Under the pieces are notes generated by a model. That model was not told the DNA's origin. It ran no database searches and saw nothing but the letters and a program-made list of their open reading frames with translations. Shown here piece after piece: positions 25,710-34,551 of a stretch of DNA of 64,000 nucleotides (the stretch's first letter is position 1; every line of letters begins with the position of its first letter). Location of the stretch: the NCBI GenBank assembly GCA_910579965.1, contig CAJTWF010000003.1, positions 50,682-114,681 on the forward strand, given 5' to 3'. Both the position numbers and the translations under genes were made by a program. The DNA comes from an uncultured Oscillospiraceae bacterium. Its GTDB lineage: Bacteria; Bacillota; Clostridia; Oscillospirales; Oscillospiraceae.

Positions 25710-26948
25710 ATGAATCCAACTTATCTGGACACCGGCAATCTGCAAATCAGCGTCACCGAGGGGGAGAACCCCGCGCCCATCCCGGAGGCCAGGGTCCGGG
25801 TCACGGACCCGGACAACGGGCAGGTCCTTCAGGAGGCGGTCACCGACGGCTCGGGCCAGACCCCCTTCCTGGAGCTGCCCGCGCCGCCCATTGAGCTGTC
25901 TGTGGCCGAGGGGGAGGCGGACAGGCGGCCCTATGCGGTCTACAACGTGACCATCTCCGCCCCGGGCCGGGAGACGCTCCACATCGGCGGCGTGGAGGTG
26001 CTGCCCACAGGCCGGTCCATCCAGCGGGCGGCCCTGAATCCGGCCCGGACCGGGGGATTCAACGTGCGCAACCTCCAGCTCTCCCCCCACGCCCTCTGGG
26101 GGGAGCCATCCTCCAGGGAGCCGGAGGCGGAGGTCAAGCCCCTGCCGGACCCGGGGGGACTGGTGGTGCTGCCGGAGCCGGTGATCCCGGAGTACGTGGT
26201 GGTCCACGACGGACGGCCCGAGGACAGGAGCGCCCCCAACTACTGGGTGCGGTTCAAGGACTACATCAAGAACGTGGCGTGCAGCGAGATCTACTCCACC
26301 TGGAAGACCGAGGCCATCAAGGCCAACGTGCTGGCCATCCTCTCCTTCACCCTCAACCGGGTGTATACGGAGTGGTACCGGGGCAAGGGCTACGACTTCA
26401 CCATCACCAGCTCCACAGCCTTTGACCAGTCCTACTCCCACGGGCGGACCATCTTTGAGGAGATCGGGGTGGTGGTGGACGATCTGTTCACCACCTACGT
26501 CACCAAGGAGGGCATCTCCCAGCCCCTGTTCACCCAGTACTGCGACGGGCGGCGGGTCCAGTGCGGCGGCCTGAGCCAGTGGGGGTCCCAGGCCCTGGGG
26601 GAGCAGGGGTGGGACGCGGTGAGCATCCTGCGCAAGTACTACGGCGCGGAGGTCTACCTCAAGGGCGCGGAGAAGGTGGAGGGCGTGCCCCTGTCCTACG
26701 GCGGGCAGGTGCTCAGCCAGGGCAGCGAGGGGGAGGACGTGCGCACGGCCCAGATGCAGCTGAACCGGATCGCGGGCAGCTATCCGGCCATTCCCGTGGT
26801 CCCCGCGGACGGGATCTACGGCCCCGGCACCCAGGAGGCGGTGACGGCCTTCCAGAGGATCTTCCACCTGCCCCAGACCGGCAGCGTGGACTTCGCCACG
26901 TGGTACGAGATCTCCAACGTGTTTGTGGCTGTGACCAAGATGGCCTGA
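25710..26948 (+). CDS. SleC-like spore cortex-lytic protein (SpoIID + peptidoglycan-binding domains)
   Basis: 412-aa protein. Residues about 1-120 form a carboxypeptidase-regulatory/Cna-B-like beta domain (LQISVTEGENPAPIPEA) resembling the pre-pro region of clostridial SleC. A SpoIID lytic-transglycosylase-type domain (about 178-315) has the ACSEIYSTWKTEAIKA helix with a candidate catalytic Glu and the closing GLSQWGSQALGEQG. A PG_binding_1 domain (about 330-405, GSEGEDVRTAQMQLN, DGIYGPGTQEAVTAFQ) follows. There is no signal peptide, as for spore proteins made in the mother cell. Divergence from two Csp-like proteases supports a pro-enzyme/protease relation. It could instead be another spore SpoIID-like protein. 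Confidence 0.8.
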   Translation: MNPTYLDTGNLQISVTEGENPAPIPEARVRVTDPDNGQVLQEAVTDGSGQTPFLELPAPPIELSVAEGEADRRPYAVYNVTISAPGRETLHIGGVEVLPTGRSIQRAALNPARTGGFNVRNLQLSPHALWGEPSSREPEAEVKPLPDPGGLVVLPEPVIPEYVVVHDGRPEDRSAPNYWVRFKDYIKNVACSEIYSTWKTEAIKANVLAILSFTLNRVYTEWYRGKGYDFTITSSTAFDQSYSHGRTIFEEIGVVVDDLFTTYVTKEGISQPLFTQYCDGRRVQCGGLSQWGSQALGEQGWDAVSILRKYYGAEVYLKGAEKVEGVPLSYGGQVLSQGSEGEDVRTAQMQLNRIAGSYPAIPVVPADGIYGPGTQEAVTAFQRIFHLPQTGSVDFATWYEISNVFVAVTKMA

Positions 26949-26957
26949 TCGGACATA

Positions 26958-26992
26958 GAGAAGCCGGCGCCTGATACGGCGCCGGCTTTCTC
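26958..26992. terminator. Bidirectional terminator
   Basis: Perfect stem AGCCGGCGCC/GGCGCCGGCT extended by GAGA/TCTC, between convergent genes, with T-rich flank. Confidence 0.85.
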
Positions 26993-26994
26993 CT

Positions 26995-28593
26995 TTATTC
27001 TATGGGCACGTCCATGAGCTCCTTCAGATCCGCCAGGGTGATGGTGGCCAGGTCCTCGTCCGTGGGCGACTCCATGGCGGCCACCCGGTCCGCCTGGGCG
27101 GAGACGATGCTCTCGAACAGGTTGCGCACGTCCCGGGCGTTGCCGAAATTGCCGTCCCGGTCCTCGTAGAGCTCCTGGAGGTGCTCCTTCACCGCGTCCC
27201 CGGCGGCCGGGTCCAGGCGGTAGTCGTTGCGCTTGACCCGGCCCAGGAAGATCTCAAAGAGCTGCTCCCCGTTGTAGTCCTCAAAATAGAGGTACTTGTT
27301 GAACCGGGACTTGAGCCCCGGATTGGAGTCGATGAACCGGGGCATCAGGGTGGCGTACCCGGCCACGATGACCACAAAGTCGTCCCGGTGGTCCTCCATG
27401 GCCTTGAGGATGGTGTCGATGGCCTCCTGGCCAAAATCCTTGTCCGCGTTCTGGGGGGAGAGGGTGTACGCCTCGTCGATGAACAGCACGCCCCCCAGGG
27501 CCTTGGCGATGACCTCCTGGGTTTTGATGGCGGTCTGGCCCACGTAGCCGGCCACCAGCCCGGACCGGTCCACCTCCACCAGATGGCCCTTGGAGAGGAT
27601 GCCCAGGGCGCTGTAGAGCTTGCCCACGATCCGGGCCACGGTGGTCTTGCCGGTGCCCGGGTTGCCGGAGAAGACCAGATGGAAGCTCATGTCCGGGCAT
27701 TTCATCCCCCGCTCCCTGCGCAGCTGCCGGACCTTCACCAGGTTCACCAAACTGTCCACGTCCTTTTTTACCACCTCCAGGCCGATGAGCCCGTCAAGCT
27801 CCGCCACGGCCTCCTCCAGGGTGGGCCGCGCCTCCTCCTGGGCCGGGGCCTCGGAGGCCGCCGGGGCGGCTGTCTCGCCGTCCTGGGGGGCGGGATCGCC
27901 GCCCACCGGCAGGGGGGCGCGGGGATCGCCGGGGACTCCCTCCGCGCCGGGCGTTTGATTCTGCGGCGGCGCGCCGAAGAAGTCGCTGAAAAGTCCCCGG
28001 GTCCGGTCACGGCGGATCACCTGGTCAAATTCGTTCATCAGCTGATCCAGATCCCTGGCCGGGTCCCCGCCGGAGGAGAGGGAGGGCGCGCCGGACAGAT
28101 ACTCGTCCGGCCCGGGGGTGAGAGCGATGGGCGGCACGCCCTCCTCGTCGCACACCGCCGTCAGCTGGCCGTAGAGCAGGGTGATGCGGCGGCTCTCGGC
28201 GAAGGAGAAGGACCCGTCGTAGGCGGCGCAGAGCATCAGCAGGTTCTTCTGAATCTCGGCGAAATTGCGGCTGTAGCTGGTGCCGGCCGCCCGGTCCGCC
28301 TGGGCAAGGCGGCGGAAGAAGTCCGGCACGCCCACGGTGTAGTTGGGGTTGGCCTGGTAGTAGGACATGGCCCGGCTGAACTGCTCGGCGGTGAAGCGGA
28401 CCTGCCGGTCTGTGTAGATCTGGTTGATGCCCGTCACATCTCCGCCCCGGCCCCCGGACGCGGCCCACAGGCAGAGGGTGCAGGCCCGGAAGTAGGTGTC
28501 GATCTCCTGGCTGGTGACGCCGGACCCGGCGGGGATGCTCTGACAGAAGTGGCCCACGCTGCCGGCGTAGTCACGGTGAAAATTTTTGCTCAT
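26995..28593 (-). CDS. CbbX/SpoVK-like AAA+ ATPase with TerB-like N-terminus
   Basis: 532-aa protein. Residues about 60-165 resemble a TerB-type helical domain (LLMLCAAYDGSFSFAESRRI). A low-complexity Pro/Ala linker (about 205-260) follows, then an AAA+ module with Walker A SGNPGTGKTTVARIVG, Walker B GGVLFIDEAYTL, and the sensor/Arg-finger region PGLKSRFNKYLYF. The AAA part is closest to the CbbX/SpoVK family. The start at 28593 uses GGAGG 7 nt upstream; the longer frame lacks a site. Members remodel protein complexes; in spore formers SpoVK is needed late in sporulation. The target here is unknown. Confidence 0.88.
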   Translation of the reverse strand: MSKNFHRDYAGSVGHFCQSIPAGSGVTSQEIDTYFRACTLCLWAASGGRGGDVTGINQIYTDRQVRFTAEQFSRAMSYYQANPNYTVGVPDFFRRLAQADRAAGTSYSRNFAEIQKNLLMLCAAYDGSFSFAESRRITLLYGQLTAVCDEEGVPPIALTPGPDEYLSGAPSLSSGGDPARDLDQLMNEFDQVIRRDRTRGLFSDFFGAPPQNQTPGAEGVPGDPRAPLPVGGDPAPQDGETAAPAASEAPAQEEARPTLEEAVAELDGLIGLEVVKKDVDSLVNLVKVRQLRRERGMKCPDMSFHLVFSGNPGTGKTTVARIVGKLYSALGILSKGHLVEVDRSGLVAGYVGQTAIKTQEVIAKALGGVLFIDEAYTLSPQNADKDFGQEAIDTILKAMEDHRDDFVVIVAGYATLMPRFIDSNPGLKSRFNKYLYFEDYNGEQLFEIFLGRVKRNDYRLDPAAGDAVKEHLQELYEDRDGNFGNARDVRNLFESIVSAQADRVAAMESPTDEDLATITLADLKELMDVPIE

Positions 28594-28753
28594 ATGCGGC
28601 CTCCGTTTGTCTGCGGGATTGATTCTCCCCATTATACCAGAGAAGGACCCGGTTGGAAAGACTTGGGGCAAAAATTATAAAATCTTAAAAACTGCTCTCT
28701 GGTAAAGATCCGGGATCTGTGGTATCATAGCCCCAAAAGGAGAGGAATCCATA

Positions 28754-30202
28754 ATGAGAACATTCGACTATGACGTCATCATCGCCGGCGGCGGCGTTAC
28801 CGGCTGCGCCATCGCCCGGGAGCTGAGCCGGTACGCCCTGGATATCTGCCTGCTGGAGAGGGAGGAGGACGTGTGCTCCGGCACCTCCAAGGCCAACAGC
28901 GCCATTGTTCACGCCGGCTTCGACGCGGCCCCCGGGTCCATGAAGGCCCAAATGAACGTGGCCGGCAGCCGCCTGATGCCGGATCTGGCCCGGGAGCTGG
29001 ACGTGCCCTTCCGGCAGAACGGCTCCATGGTCCTCTGCCTCTCGCCGGATGACCGCCCGGCCCTGGAGGCCCTGTACCGGCGGGGACTGACCAACGGGGT
29101 GGAGGGCCTCTCCCTGCTCACCGGGGAGGAGGCCCGGGCCCTGGAGCCCCATCTGACCCAGGCCGTGGCGGGGGCCCTGCTGGCCTCCTCCGGGGGGATC
29201 GTCTGCCCCTTCGAGCTCACCGCCGCCCTGGCGGAGAACGCCCGGGCCAACGGAGCGGAGGTGCGCTGCCTGGAGCCCGTGGAGGCCCTGGAGCGGCGGG
29301 GGGAGGGCTGGACTGTCACCACCGGCCGGGGTGCGCTCACCAGCCGGTGGGTGGTGAACGCCGCCGGGCTGGCCGCCGGGCGGATCCACGGCATGGCCTG
29401 TCCGGACCATCTGGAGATCATCCCCCGGCGGGGGGAGTACCTGCTGCTGGACAAGTCCGCCGGGTCCCACGTGACCCGGACCATCTTCCAGCTGCCGGGG
29501 CGGTACGGCAAGGGGGTGCTGGTCACCCCCACGGTCCACGGCAACCTGCTGGCGGGCCCCACGGCGGAGGACATCGCGGACGGGGCCGACACGGCCACCA
29601 CCGCCGCCGGGCTGGCTCTGGTGCGGGAGCGGGCGGCGCTGGGGGTGGCGGACATCCCCTTCGGGGCCGTCATCACCTCCTTTGCCGGAAACCGGGCCCA
29701 CAGCAGCCGGGGGGATTTCCTGCTCTCGGAGACCGCGCCGGGATTCTTTGACGCTGCGGGCATCGAGTCCCCGGGCCTGTCCGCGGCCCCGGCCATTGGC
29801 CGGTATGTGGCGGAGCGGATCGCCAGCGCCCTGGGGGCGGCCCTGCGGCCCGATTTTGACCCCATCCGCCGGGCCATTCCCCGGCCCGCCCAGATGCCGG
29901 ACCGGGAGCGGGCGGCCCTCATCCGGGAGGACCCCCGGTACGGGGACATTGTCTGCCGGTGCGAGCAGGTCAGCGAGGGGGAGATTCTGGAGGCCATCCG
30001 CCGGGGGGCGCGGAGCCTGGACGGCGTGAAGCGCCGGGTCCGGGCGGGCATGGGCCGGTGCCAGGGGGGCTTCTGTACGCCCCGGGTGCTGGAGATCCTG
30101 GCCCGGGAGCTGGGCATTTCGCCGGACGAGGTGTGCAAGAACCGGCCCGGCTCAAAGCTTTTGACGGGAACAATGGGGGAGGCGGACCATGAGAACCACT
30201 GA
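28754..30202 (+). CDS. GlpA-like FAD-dependent dehydrogenase with BFD-type [2Fe-2S] domain
   Basis: 482-aa flavoprotein. An N-terminal FAD-binding Rossmann motif (VIIAGGGVTGCAIARELS) and a DAO/glycerol-3-phosphate-dehydrogenase-type catalytic domain run to about residue 365. A C-terminal BFD-like [2Fe-2S] domain has CRCEQVSEGEI and GMGRCQGGFC. This matches the anaerobic GlpA architecture; related LhgO-type enzymes oxidise 2-hydroxyacids, so glycerol-3-phosphate is likely but not certain. It overlaps the next gene by 14 bp. The three-gene order with a FAD/NAD reductase and DUF1667 is a recurrent clostridial set. Confidence 0.88.
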   Translation: MRTFDYDVIIAGGGVTGCAIARELSRYALDICLLEREEDVCSGTSKANSAIVHAGFDAAPGSMKAQMNVAGSRLMPDLARELDVPFRQNGSMVLCLSPDDRPALEALYRRGLTNGVEGLSLLTGEEARALEPHLTQAVAGALLASSGGIVCPFELTAALAENARANGAEVRCLEPVEALERRGEGWTVTTGRGALTSRWVVNAAGLAAGRIHGMACPDHLEIIPRRGEYLLLDKSAGSHVTRTIFQLPGRYGKGVLVTPTVHGNLLAGPTAEDIADGADTATTAAGLALVRERAALGVADIPFGAVITSFAGNRAHSSRGDFLLSETAPGFFDAAGIESPGLSAAPAIGRYVAERIASALGAALRPDFDPIRRAIPRPAQMPDRERAALIREDPRYGDIVCRCEQVSEGEILEAIRRGARSLDGVKRRVRAGMGRCQGGFCTPRVLEILARELGISPDEVCKNRPGSKLLTGTMGEADHENH

Positions 30203-31448
30203 TATTGTCATCATCGGCGGCGGTCCGGCGGGACTGGCGGCGGCGCTGGCCGCCCGGGAGGCCGGGGTGACGGACCTGCTGATCCTGGAGCGGGGAAACG
30301 AGCTGGGGGGCATTCTCAACCAGTGCATCCACAGCGGCTTCGGCCTCCACACCTTCCGGGAGGAGCTGACGGGCCCGGAGTACGCGGCCCGGTATATGGA
30401 CCGGGTCCTGGCGGAGAACATCCCCTTCCGCCTGGGGGCCATGGCGGTCCGCGTCACGGCGGACCGGCGGGTCACCTATATCAGCCGGGAGGAGGGACTG
30501 GAGACGGTCCAGGCCCGGGCGGTGGTGCTGGCCATGGGCTGCCGGGAGCGGTCCCGGGGAGCCCTGAGCATCCCCGGGGCCCGGCCCGCGGGGATCTACA
30601 CCGCCGGCGCGGCCCAGCGGCTGATGAATATTGACGGGTACCGGGTGGGCCGGGAGGCCGTGATCCTGGGCTCCGGGGACATCGGGCTCATCATGGCCCG
30701 GCGGCTGACCCTGGAGGGGGCCAGGGTCCGGCTGGTGGCGGAGCTGATGCCCTACTCCGGCGGCTTGAAGCGGAACATTGTCCAGTGCCTGGACGACTTC
30801 GGCATCCCCCTGAAGCTGAGTCACACGGTGGTGGACATACACGGCCGGGACCGGGTGGAGGCGGTGACGGTGGCGGCGGTGGACGGCCAGAGGCGGCCCA
30901 TCCCCGGCACGGAGGAGCGCATCCCCTGCGACACCCTGCTGCTGTCGGTGGGCCTTTTGCCGGAAAACGAGCTCACCCGGGAGGCCGGTGCCGCCATGTG
31001 CGCCGCCACCGGCGGACCCGTGGTCAGCGACCGGCTGGAGACGGACCTGCCGGGGATCTTCGCCTGCGGCAACGTGCTCCACGTCCACGATCTGGTGGAC
31101 TACGTGTCCCAGGAGGCGGCCCTGGCCGGCGAGAGCGCGGCGGCCTTTGTCCGCTCCGGCGGCGGGGAGACGGGCCGGCGGGTGCGGGTGGCGGCCGGAA
31201 ACGGGGTGCGCTATACGGTGCCCCAGTTCATCGGCCCGGACCGGATGGCGGAGGCGGCGGTGGTCCGCTTCCGGGTGACGGACGTGTTCCGGGACGCCTG
31301 CGTGCGCCTGTCCCTGGACGGACGGGAGCTGGCCCGGCGGAAAAAGCGGGTGCTGGCCCCGGGAGAGATGGAGCAGATGACCGTGACAAGGTCCGATCTG
31401 GCGGAGGCCCGGGCGGACAGCGTACTCACGGTGGAGTTGGAGGCGTGA
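30189..31448 (+). CDS. NAD(P)/FAD-dependent oxidoreductase, electron-transfer partner of GlpA-like protein
   Basis: 419-aa pyridine-nucleotide-disulfide-type reductase. FAD motif VIIGGGPAGLAAALAARE at the start; a second nucleotide motif AVILGSGDIGLIMARRL near residue 155; the terminal FAD block DLPGIFACGNVLHVHDLVD near 290. A C-terminal small beta domain (about 330-415) is extra. It has no redox CxxC beside the FAD motif (ELGGILNQCIHSGFGL holds one Cys), so it transfers electrons between FAD and NAD(P). It likely passes electrons from the GlpA-like subunit to a carrier. Confidence 0.88.
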   Translation: MRTTDIVIIGGGPAGLAAALAAREAGVTDLLILERGNELGGILNQCIHSGFGLHTFREELTGPEYAARYMDRVLAENIPFRLGAMAVRVTADRRVTYISREEGLETVQARAVVLAMGCRERSRGALSIPGARPAGIYTAGAAQRLMNIDGYRVGREAVILGSGDIGLIMARRLTLEGARVRLVAELMPYSGGLKRNIVQCLDDFGIPLKLSHTVVDIHGRDRVEAVTVAAVDGQRRPIPGTEERIPCDTLLLSVGLLPENELTREAGAAMCAATGGPVVSDRLETDLPGIFACGNVLHVHDLVDYVSQEAALAGESAAAFVRSGGGETGRRVRVAAGNGVRYTVPQFIGPDRMAEAAVVRFRVTDVFRDACVRLSLDGRELARRKKRVLAPGEMEQMTVTRSDLAEARADSVLTVELEA

Positions 31449-31449
31449 T

Positions 31450-31812
31450 ATGGAGACAAGAGAACTGATTTGCACCGGCTGTCCCCTGGGCTGTCCGCTG
31501 ACAGTGACCCTGTCGCCGGACGGGCCGGTGGTGAAGGGCCACACCTGCCCCCGGGGGGAGGCCTACGGCAGAAGCGAGGTCCTGGACCCCCGCCGCACCG
31601 TCACCTCCACGGCGGCGGTGACCGGGGGGCGGCAGGCCCGGGTGCCGGTGAAGACCGCCAGGGCGGTGCCCAAGGACAGGATCTGGGACTGTATGGAGGC
31701 CGTCCGCCGTCTGCGGGTGGCCGCGCCGGTGGGCCTGGGGGACGTGCTGCTGCCGGACTGCGCCGGCTCCGGCGTGGCCCTGGTGGCCACAAAGACTGTG
31801 GAGCGGGCGTAG
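31450..31812 (+). CDS. DUF1667 protein
   Basis: 120-aa protein with the family's Cys motif CTGCPLGCPL at residues 8-17 and a further Cys in HTCPRGEAYG, a pattern that could bind an Fe-S cluster or zinc. It is placed directly (1 bp) after the reductase gene, and DUF1667 is regularly the third member of GlpA-like/reductase sets. The probable role is a small subunit or electron carrier of the complex. The following methyltransferase gene starts 1 bp after its stop. Confidence 0.88.
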   Translation: METRELICTGCPLGCPLTVTLSPDGPVVKGHTCPRGEAYGRSEVLDPRRTVTSTAAVTGGRQARVPVKTARAVPKDRIWDCMEAVRRLRVAAPVGLGDVLLPDCAGSGVALVATKTVERA

Positions 31813-31813
31813 G

Positions 31814-32335
31814 ATGAACGGCTTTTTCCTGCTGATCCCCTTCTTTCTCATCCGCTTCGCCCTCACTGCCGCCCTGAGCAGGGAGGCACTGGGCCGGGCG
31901 GCCCGGTTCGCGCCGGTGCGGGGACGGGAGCGGGCCGCCTACTATATCTACCAGCTGTCCAACGCGGGGATCGTCCTGTATCCGGCCTTTCTCACCGTGC
32001 AGGCGGACGCGTCCTGGATCTTTTGCGGGGGCCTCCTCTGCTACGGCGGCGGCCTGCTGCTGTGCGCCGCCGCCGTCGTCAGCTTTGCCGCCCCCGACAG
32101 CGGCGGGCTCAACACCAACGGCCTCTACCGGATCTCCCGCAACCCCATGTATCTGGCCTACTTTGTCTGCTTTCTGGGCATGGCCCTGCTGACCCGCTCC
32201 CCGGCGCTGCTGGGACTGACGCTGGTGTTTCAGGCCTCCGCCCACTGGATCATCCTGGCGGAGGAGCGGTGGTGTCTGGAGCAATTCGGACAGGCCTACG
32301 GGCAGTACATGGCGCGGGTGCGGCGCTATCTGTAG
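31814..32335 (+). CDS. ICMT/PEMT-like membrane methyltransferase
   Basis: 173-aa integral membrane protein of the isoprenylcysteine-carboxyl-methyltransferase/phospholipid-methyltransferase fold. Three to four hydrophobic segments are followed by the conserved C-terminal block GLYRISRNPMYLAYFVCF and EERWCLEQFGQAYGQYMARV, which carry the SAM-binding Arg/His/Glu pattern (His is replaced by Asn in RNPMY, as in many bacterial members). The substrate is unknown. It abuts the DUF1667 gene, so it is probably transcribed with the oxidoreductase operon. Confidence 0.85.
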   Translation: MNGFFLLIPFFLIRFALTAALSREALGRAARFAPVRGRERAAYYIYQLSNAGIVLYPAFLTVQADASWIFCGGLLCYGGGLLLCAAAVVSFAAPDSGGLNTNGLYRISRNPMYLAYFVCFLGMALLTRSPALLGLTLVFQASAHWIILAEERWCLEQFGQAYGQYMARVRRYL

Positions 32336-32441
32336 CGGTCATCGTCCCCTGTTCTGCATGATTTTTTGTCATCATACGCCGCCCGCCCTTTTTCAATCCG
32401 GGGCGGAGCTTGTATCCTGAATATACGCGAGGAGGCCTTCT

Positions 32442-33206
32442 ATGGAAACCCTGCTTGAGCTGGAAAACGTGACCAAGACCTACGGCGGCGGGGCGGAGGC
32501 CCCGGCGGTGGACGGCGTGAGCTTCCGCCTGCCCCGGGGGAGCTTCTGGGCCGTCATGGGGCCGTCGGGGTGCGGCAAGTCCACCCTGCTGAACATGATC
32601 TCCACCATTGACCGGCCCACCGCCGGGCGGATCCGCCTGGGCGGCCAGGATCTGGCCCGGATCCCGGACCGGGACATGGCCCGCTTCCGCCGGGAGCGTC
32701 TGGGCTTCATCTTCCAGGACTACAACCTTTTGGACACCCTCACCCTGGGGGAGAACATCGCCCTGTCCATGACCCTCCAGGGGCGGCCCCGGGAGGAGAT
32801 CCCCCTCCAGGTCCGGGAGCTGGCCCGGCGGCTGGAGATCGAGCCGCTGCTGGACAAATTCCCCAACCAGGTCTCCGGGGGACAGCGGCAGCGGTGCGCC
32901 TGCGCCCGGGCCCTGGCGGCCCGGCCGGACCTGCTGCTGGCCGACGAGCCCACCGGCGCGCTGGACTCCCGGGGGGCCGGCAATCTGATGGAGACCCTGG
33001 CCTCCCTCAACGGGGCCCTTCACGTCACGGTGCTGATGGTGACCCACGACGCCCTCTCCGCCAGCTGGTGCGAGAAGATCCTCTTCATGGGGGACGGGCG
33101 GATCACGGGGGAGATGGACCGGGCGGGCCGGGAGCGGCGGGCCTTCTTCCTGGACATACTGGACCATATGGCCGCCATGGCGGGAGGCGTGGGATATGTA
33201 TCTTAA
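32442..33206 (+). CDS. ABC transporter ATP-binding protein (MacB/BceA-like)
   Basis: 254-aa ATPase: Walker A MGPSGCGKSTLLNM, Q-loop in IFQDYNLLDTLTL, signature VSGGQRQRCACARAL, Walker B LLLADEPTGALDS, and H-loop VTHD. It belongs to the group that pairs with FtsX-like permeases for antimicrobial peptide or lipid export and sensing. AGGAGG precedes the start. It overlaps the permease gene by 11 bp. No two-component system is adjacent, unlike classical BceRS-BceAB sets. Confidence 0.93.
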   Translation: METLLELENVTKTYGGGAEAPAVDGVSFRLPRGSFWAVMGPSGCGKSTLLNMISTIDRPTAGRIRLGGQDLARIPDRDMARFRRERLGFIFQDYNLLDTLTLGENIALSMTLQGRPREEIPLQVRELARRLEIEPLLDKFPNQVSGGQRQRCACARALAARPDLLLADEPTGALDSRGAGNLMETLASLNGALHVTVLMVTHDALSASWCEKILFMGDGRITGEMDRAGRERRAFFLDILDHMAAMAGGVGYVS

Positions 33207-34479
33207 GCTGTCGCTGCGCAGCGCCCTGCGGGACCGGCGGGACTACCAGCTCTACACCCTCACCCTCACGGTCCTCACCGGCGTGATGACCCTGGCCCAG
33301 ATGGCGGCGGCCCTGGGGGACCGGGCCGGGCTGGAGACCGCCTCCCTGCCGCTGCTGGTGGGGCTCATTCTGGTGGTCCTGCTGCGGTACGTCAGCCGGT
33401 TCATCCTCCGGCAGCGGGCCCAGGAGTTTGCCCTGTACCTGCTCATGGGCATGGAGCGGCGGCATCTGGCGTGGATGTTCTTTCTGGAGTTCTTCCTCCT
33501 GGGGTGCCTGTGCCTGGCGGGGGGTATCGTCCTGGGAGCGGGGATGGGGTGCTGCCTGCTGTCCCTGTCCCCGGAGCGGGGGCCGCTGCTGCCCGCAATC
33601 GGCTCCGCCGCCGCGGAGACCGCCGGGTACTTTCTGGCGGTCCAGCTGGTCTCCCTGGTGAGCACGGCCCAGCTCATCCGCCGCCTGGAGATCCGGGAGC
33701 TGACGGCGGAACGGGCGTCGGACCGGTCCTGGAACCTGGGGCCGGGCCGGGTCTGGGCAGCCGCCGCCGGGGTGAGCTTTGCCGTGCTGGCCGCCGCCCT
33801 GCTGGGCATAGCCTTTGCGCCGGGGGCGGCGGACATGCTGGTGGGGCTGGTGTCCCTGCCCGCGCTGGCCCTGGTGTTCTGCTTCTACCGGGCCCTCTAC
33901 GCCCTGCTGAGCGGATACCGGCGGCGGGGCGGACGGCTCCTGCTGCGGGGGGACAGGCTGTTTCTGGCCTCCCAGCTCCTCTCCGGCGGGGCCCAGTCGG
34001 CCCTGCTGGACAGCGTGCTCTGCCTGTGCCTGCTCCTCGCGGCGGCGGCCTTCCTCTGCGGCGGCGCCATGCTCTCCCGGGACTGGCCAGGCATGGACCC
34101 GGACCTTGCACATTGGATGGGCTTCCTCCAGGCGGCCATCTGCGTCATCTTCCTGGTGATCTACTTTGCCGTCCTCTCTCTGCGCCAGGCGGTGGACGCC
34201 CAGCACGCCCGGCGGAGCGTCCGGATCCTCCGCCAGCTGGGCAGAAGCGGCCGGGATATCCGCGGCCTGCTGGCCCGGCAGACCTGCCTGCGCTTTGCCC
34301 TGCCCCTGCTGCTGTGCCTGCCCCTGCTGGCCCTGGCCGTCCCTCTGGCGGGATTCCGGCTGTCGATCCTCCCGCTGGCGGCGGCCCTCTGCGGCGGGTT
34401 CCTCCTGTGCTTCGGGGGTCTCTGGGGCCTCTACGCCTGGACGGTGTGCCGCCTGAACGGGCGGATGGCCGGGGACTGA
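33196..34479 (+). CDS. FtsX-like ABC transporter permease
   Basis: 427-aa polytopic membrane protein with an N-terminal MYLKLSLRSALRDRRDYQLY motif typical of BceB-like permeases and about eight hydrophobic segments in two FtsX-type groups of three to four helices. The charged stretch LRQRAQEFALYLLMGMERR and the later ARRSVRILRQLGRSGRDI are the usual FtsX coupling regions. It is shorter than BceB (about 650 aa) because the large extracellular domain is missing. It forms the transporter with the upstream ATPase; cargo is unknown. Confidence 0.87.
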   Translation: MYLKLSLRSALRDRRDYQLYTLTLTVLTGVMTLAQMAAALGDRAGLETASLPLLVGLILVVLLRYVSRFILRQRAQEFALYLLMGMERRHLAWMFFLEFFLLGCLCLAGGIVLGAGMGCCLLSLSPERGPLLPAIGSAAAETAGYFLAVQLVSLVSTAQLIRRLEIRELTAERASDRSWNLGPGRVWAAAAGVSFAVLAAALLGIAFAPGAADMLVGLVSLPALALVFCFYRALYALLSGYRRRGGRLLLRGDRLFLASQLLSGGAQSALLDSVLCLCLLLAAAAFLCGGAMLSRDWPGMDPDLAHWMGFLQAAICVIFLVIYFAVLSLRQAVDAQHARRSVRILRQLGRSGRDIRGLLARQTCLRFALPLLLCLPLLALAVPLAGFRLSILPLAAALCGGFLLCFGGLWGLYAWTVCRLNGRMAGD

Positions 34480-34551
34480 CCTGCTGAGACAGAAACGATT
34501 GCGCGCGATTCCTGCCAAGGAGGAGCGATCCACAGAAAGAGAAGGTGTCAT

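Noticed and set aside
24589..26867. Long N-terminal extension of the first Csp-like gene (938 aa open frame)
   Set aside because: The extension overlaps the SleC-like gene on the other strand and lacks a ribosome site; the ATG at 25607 has one.
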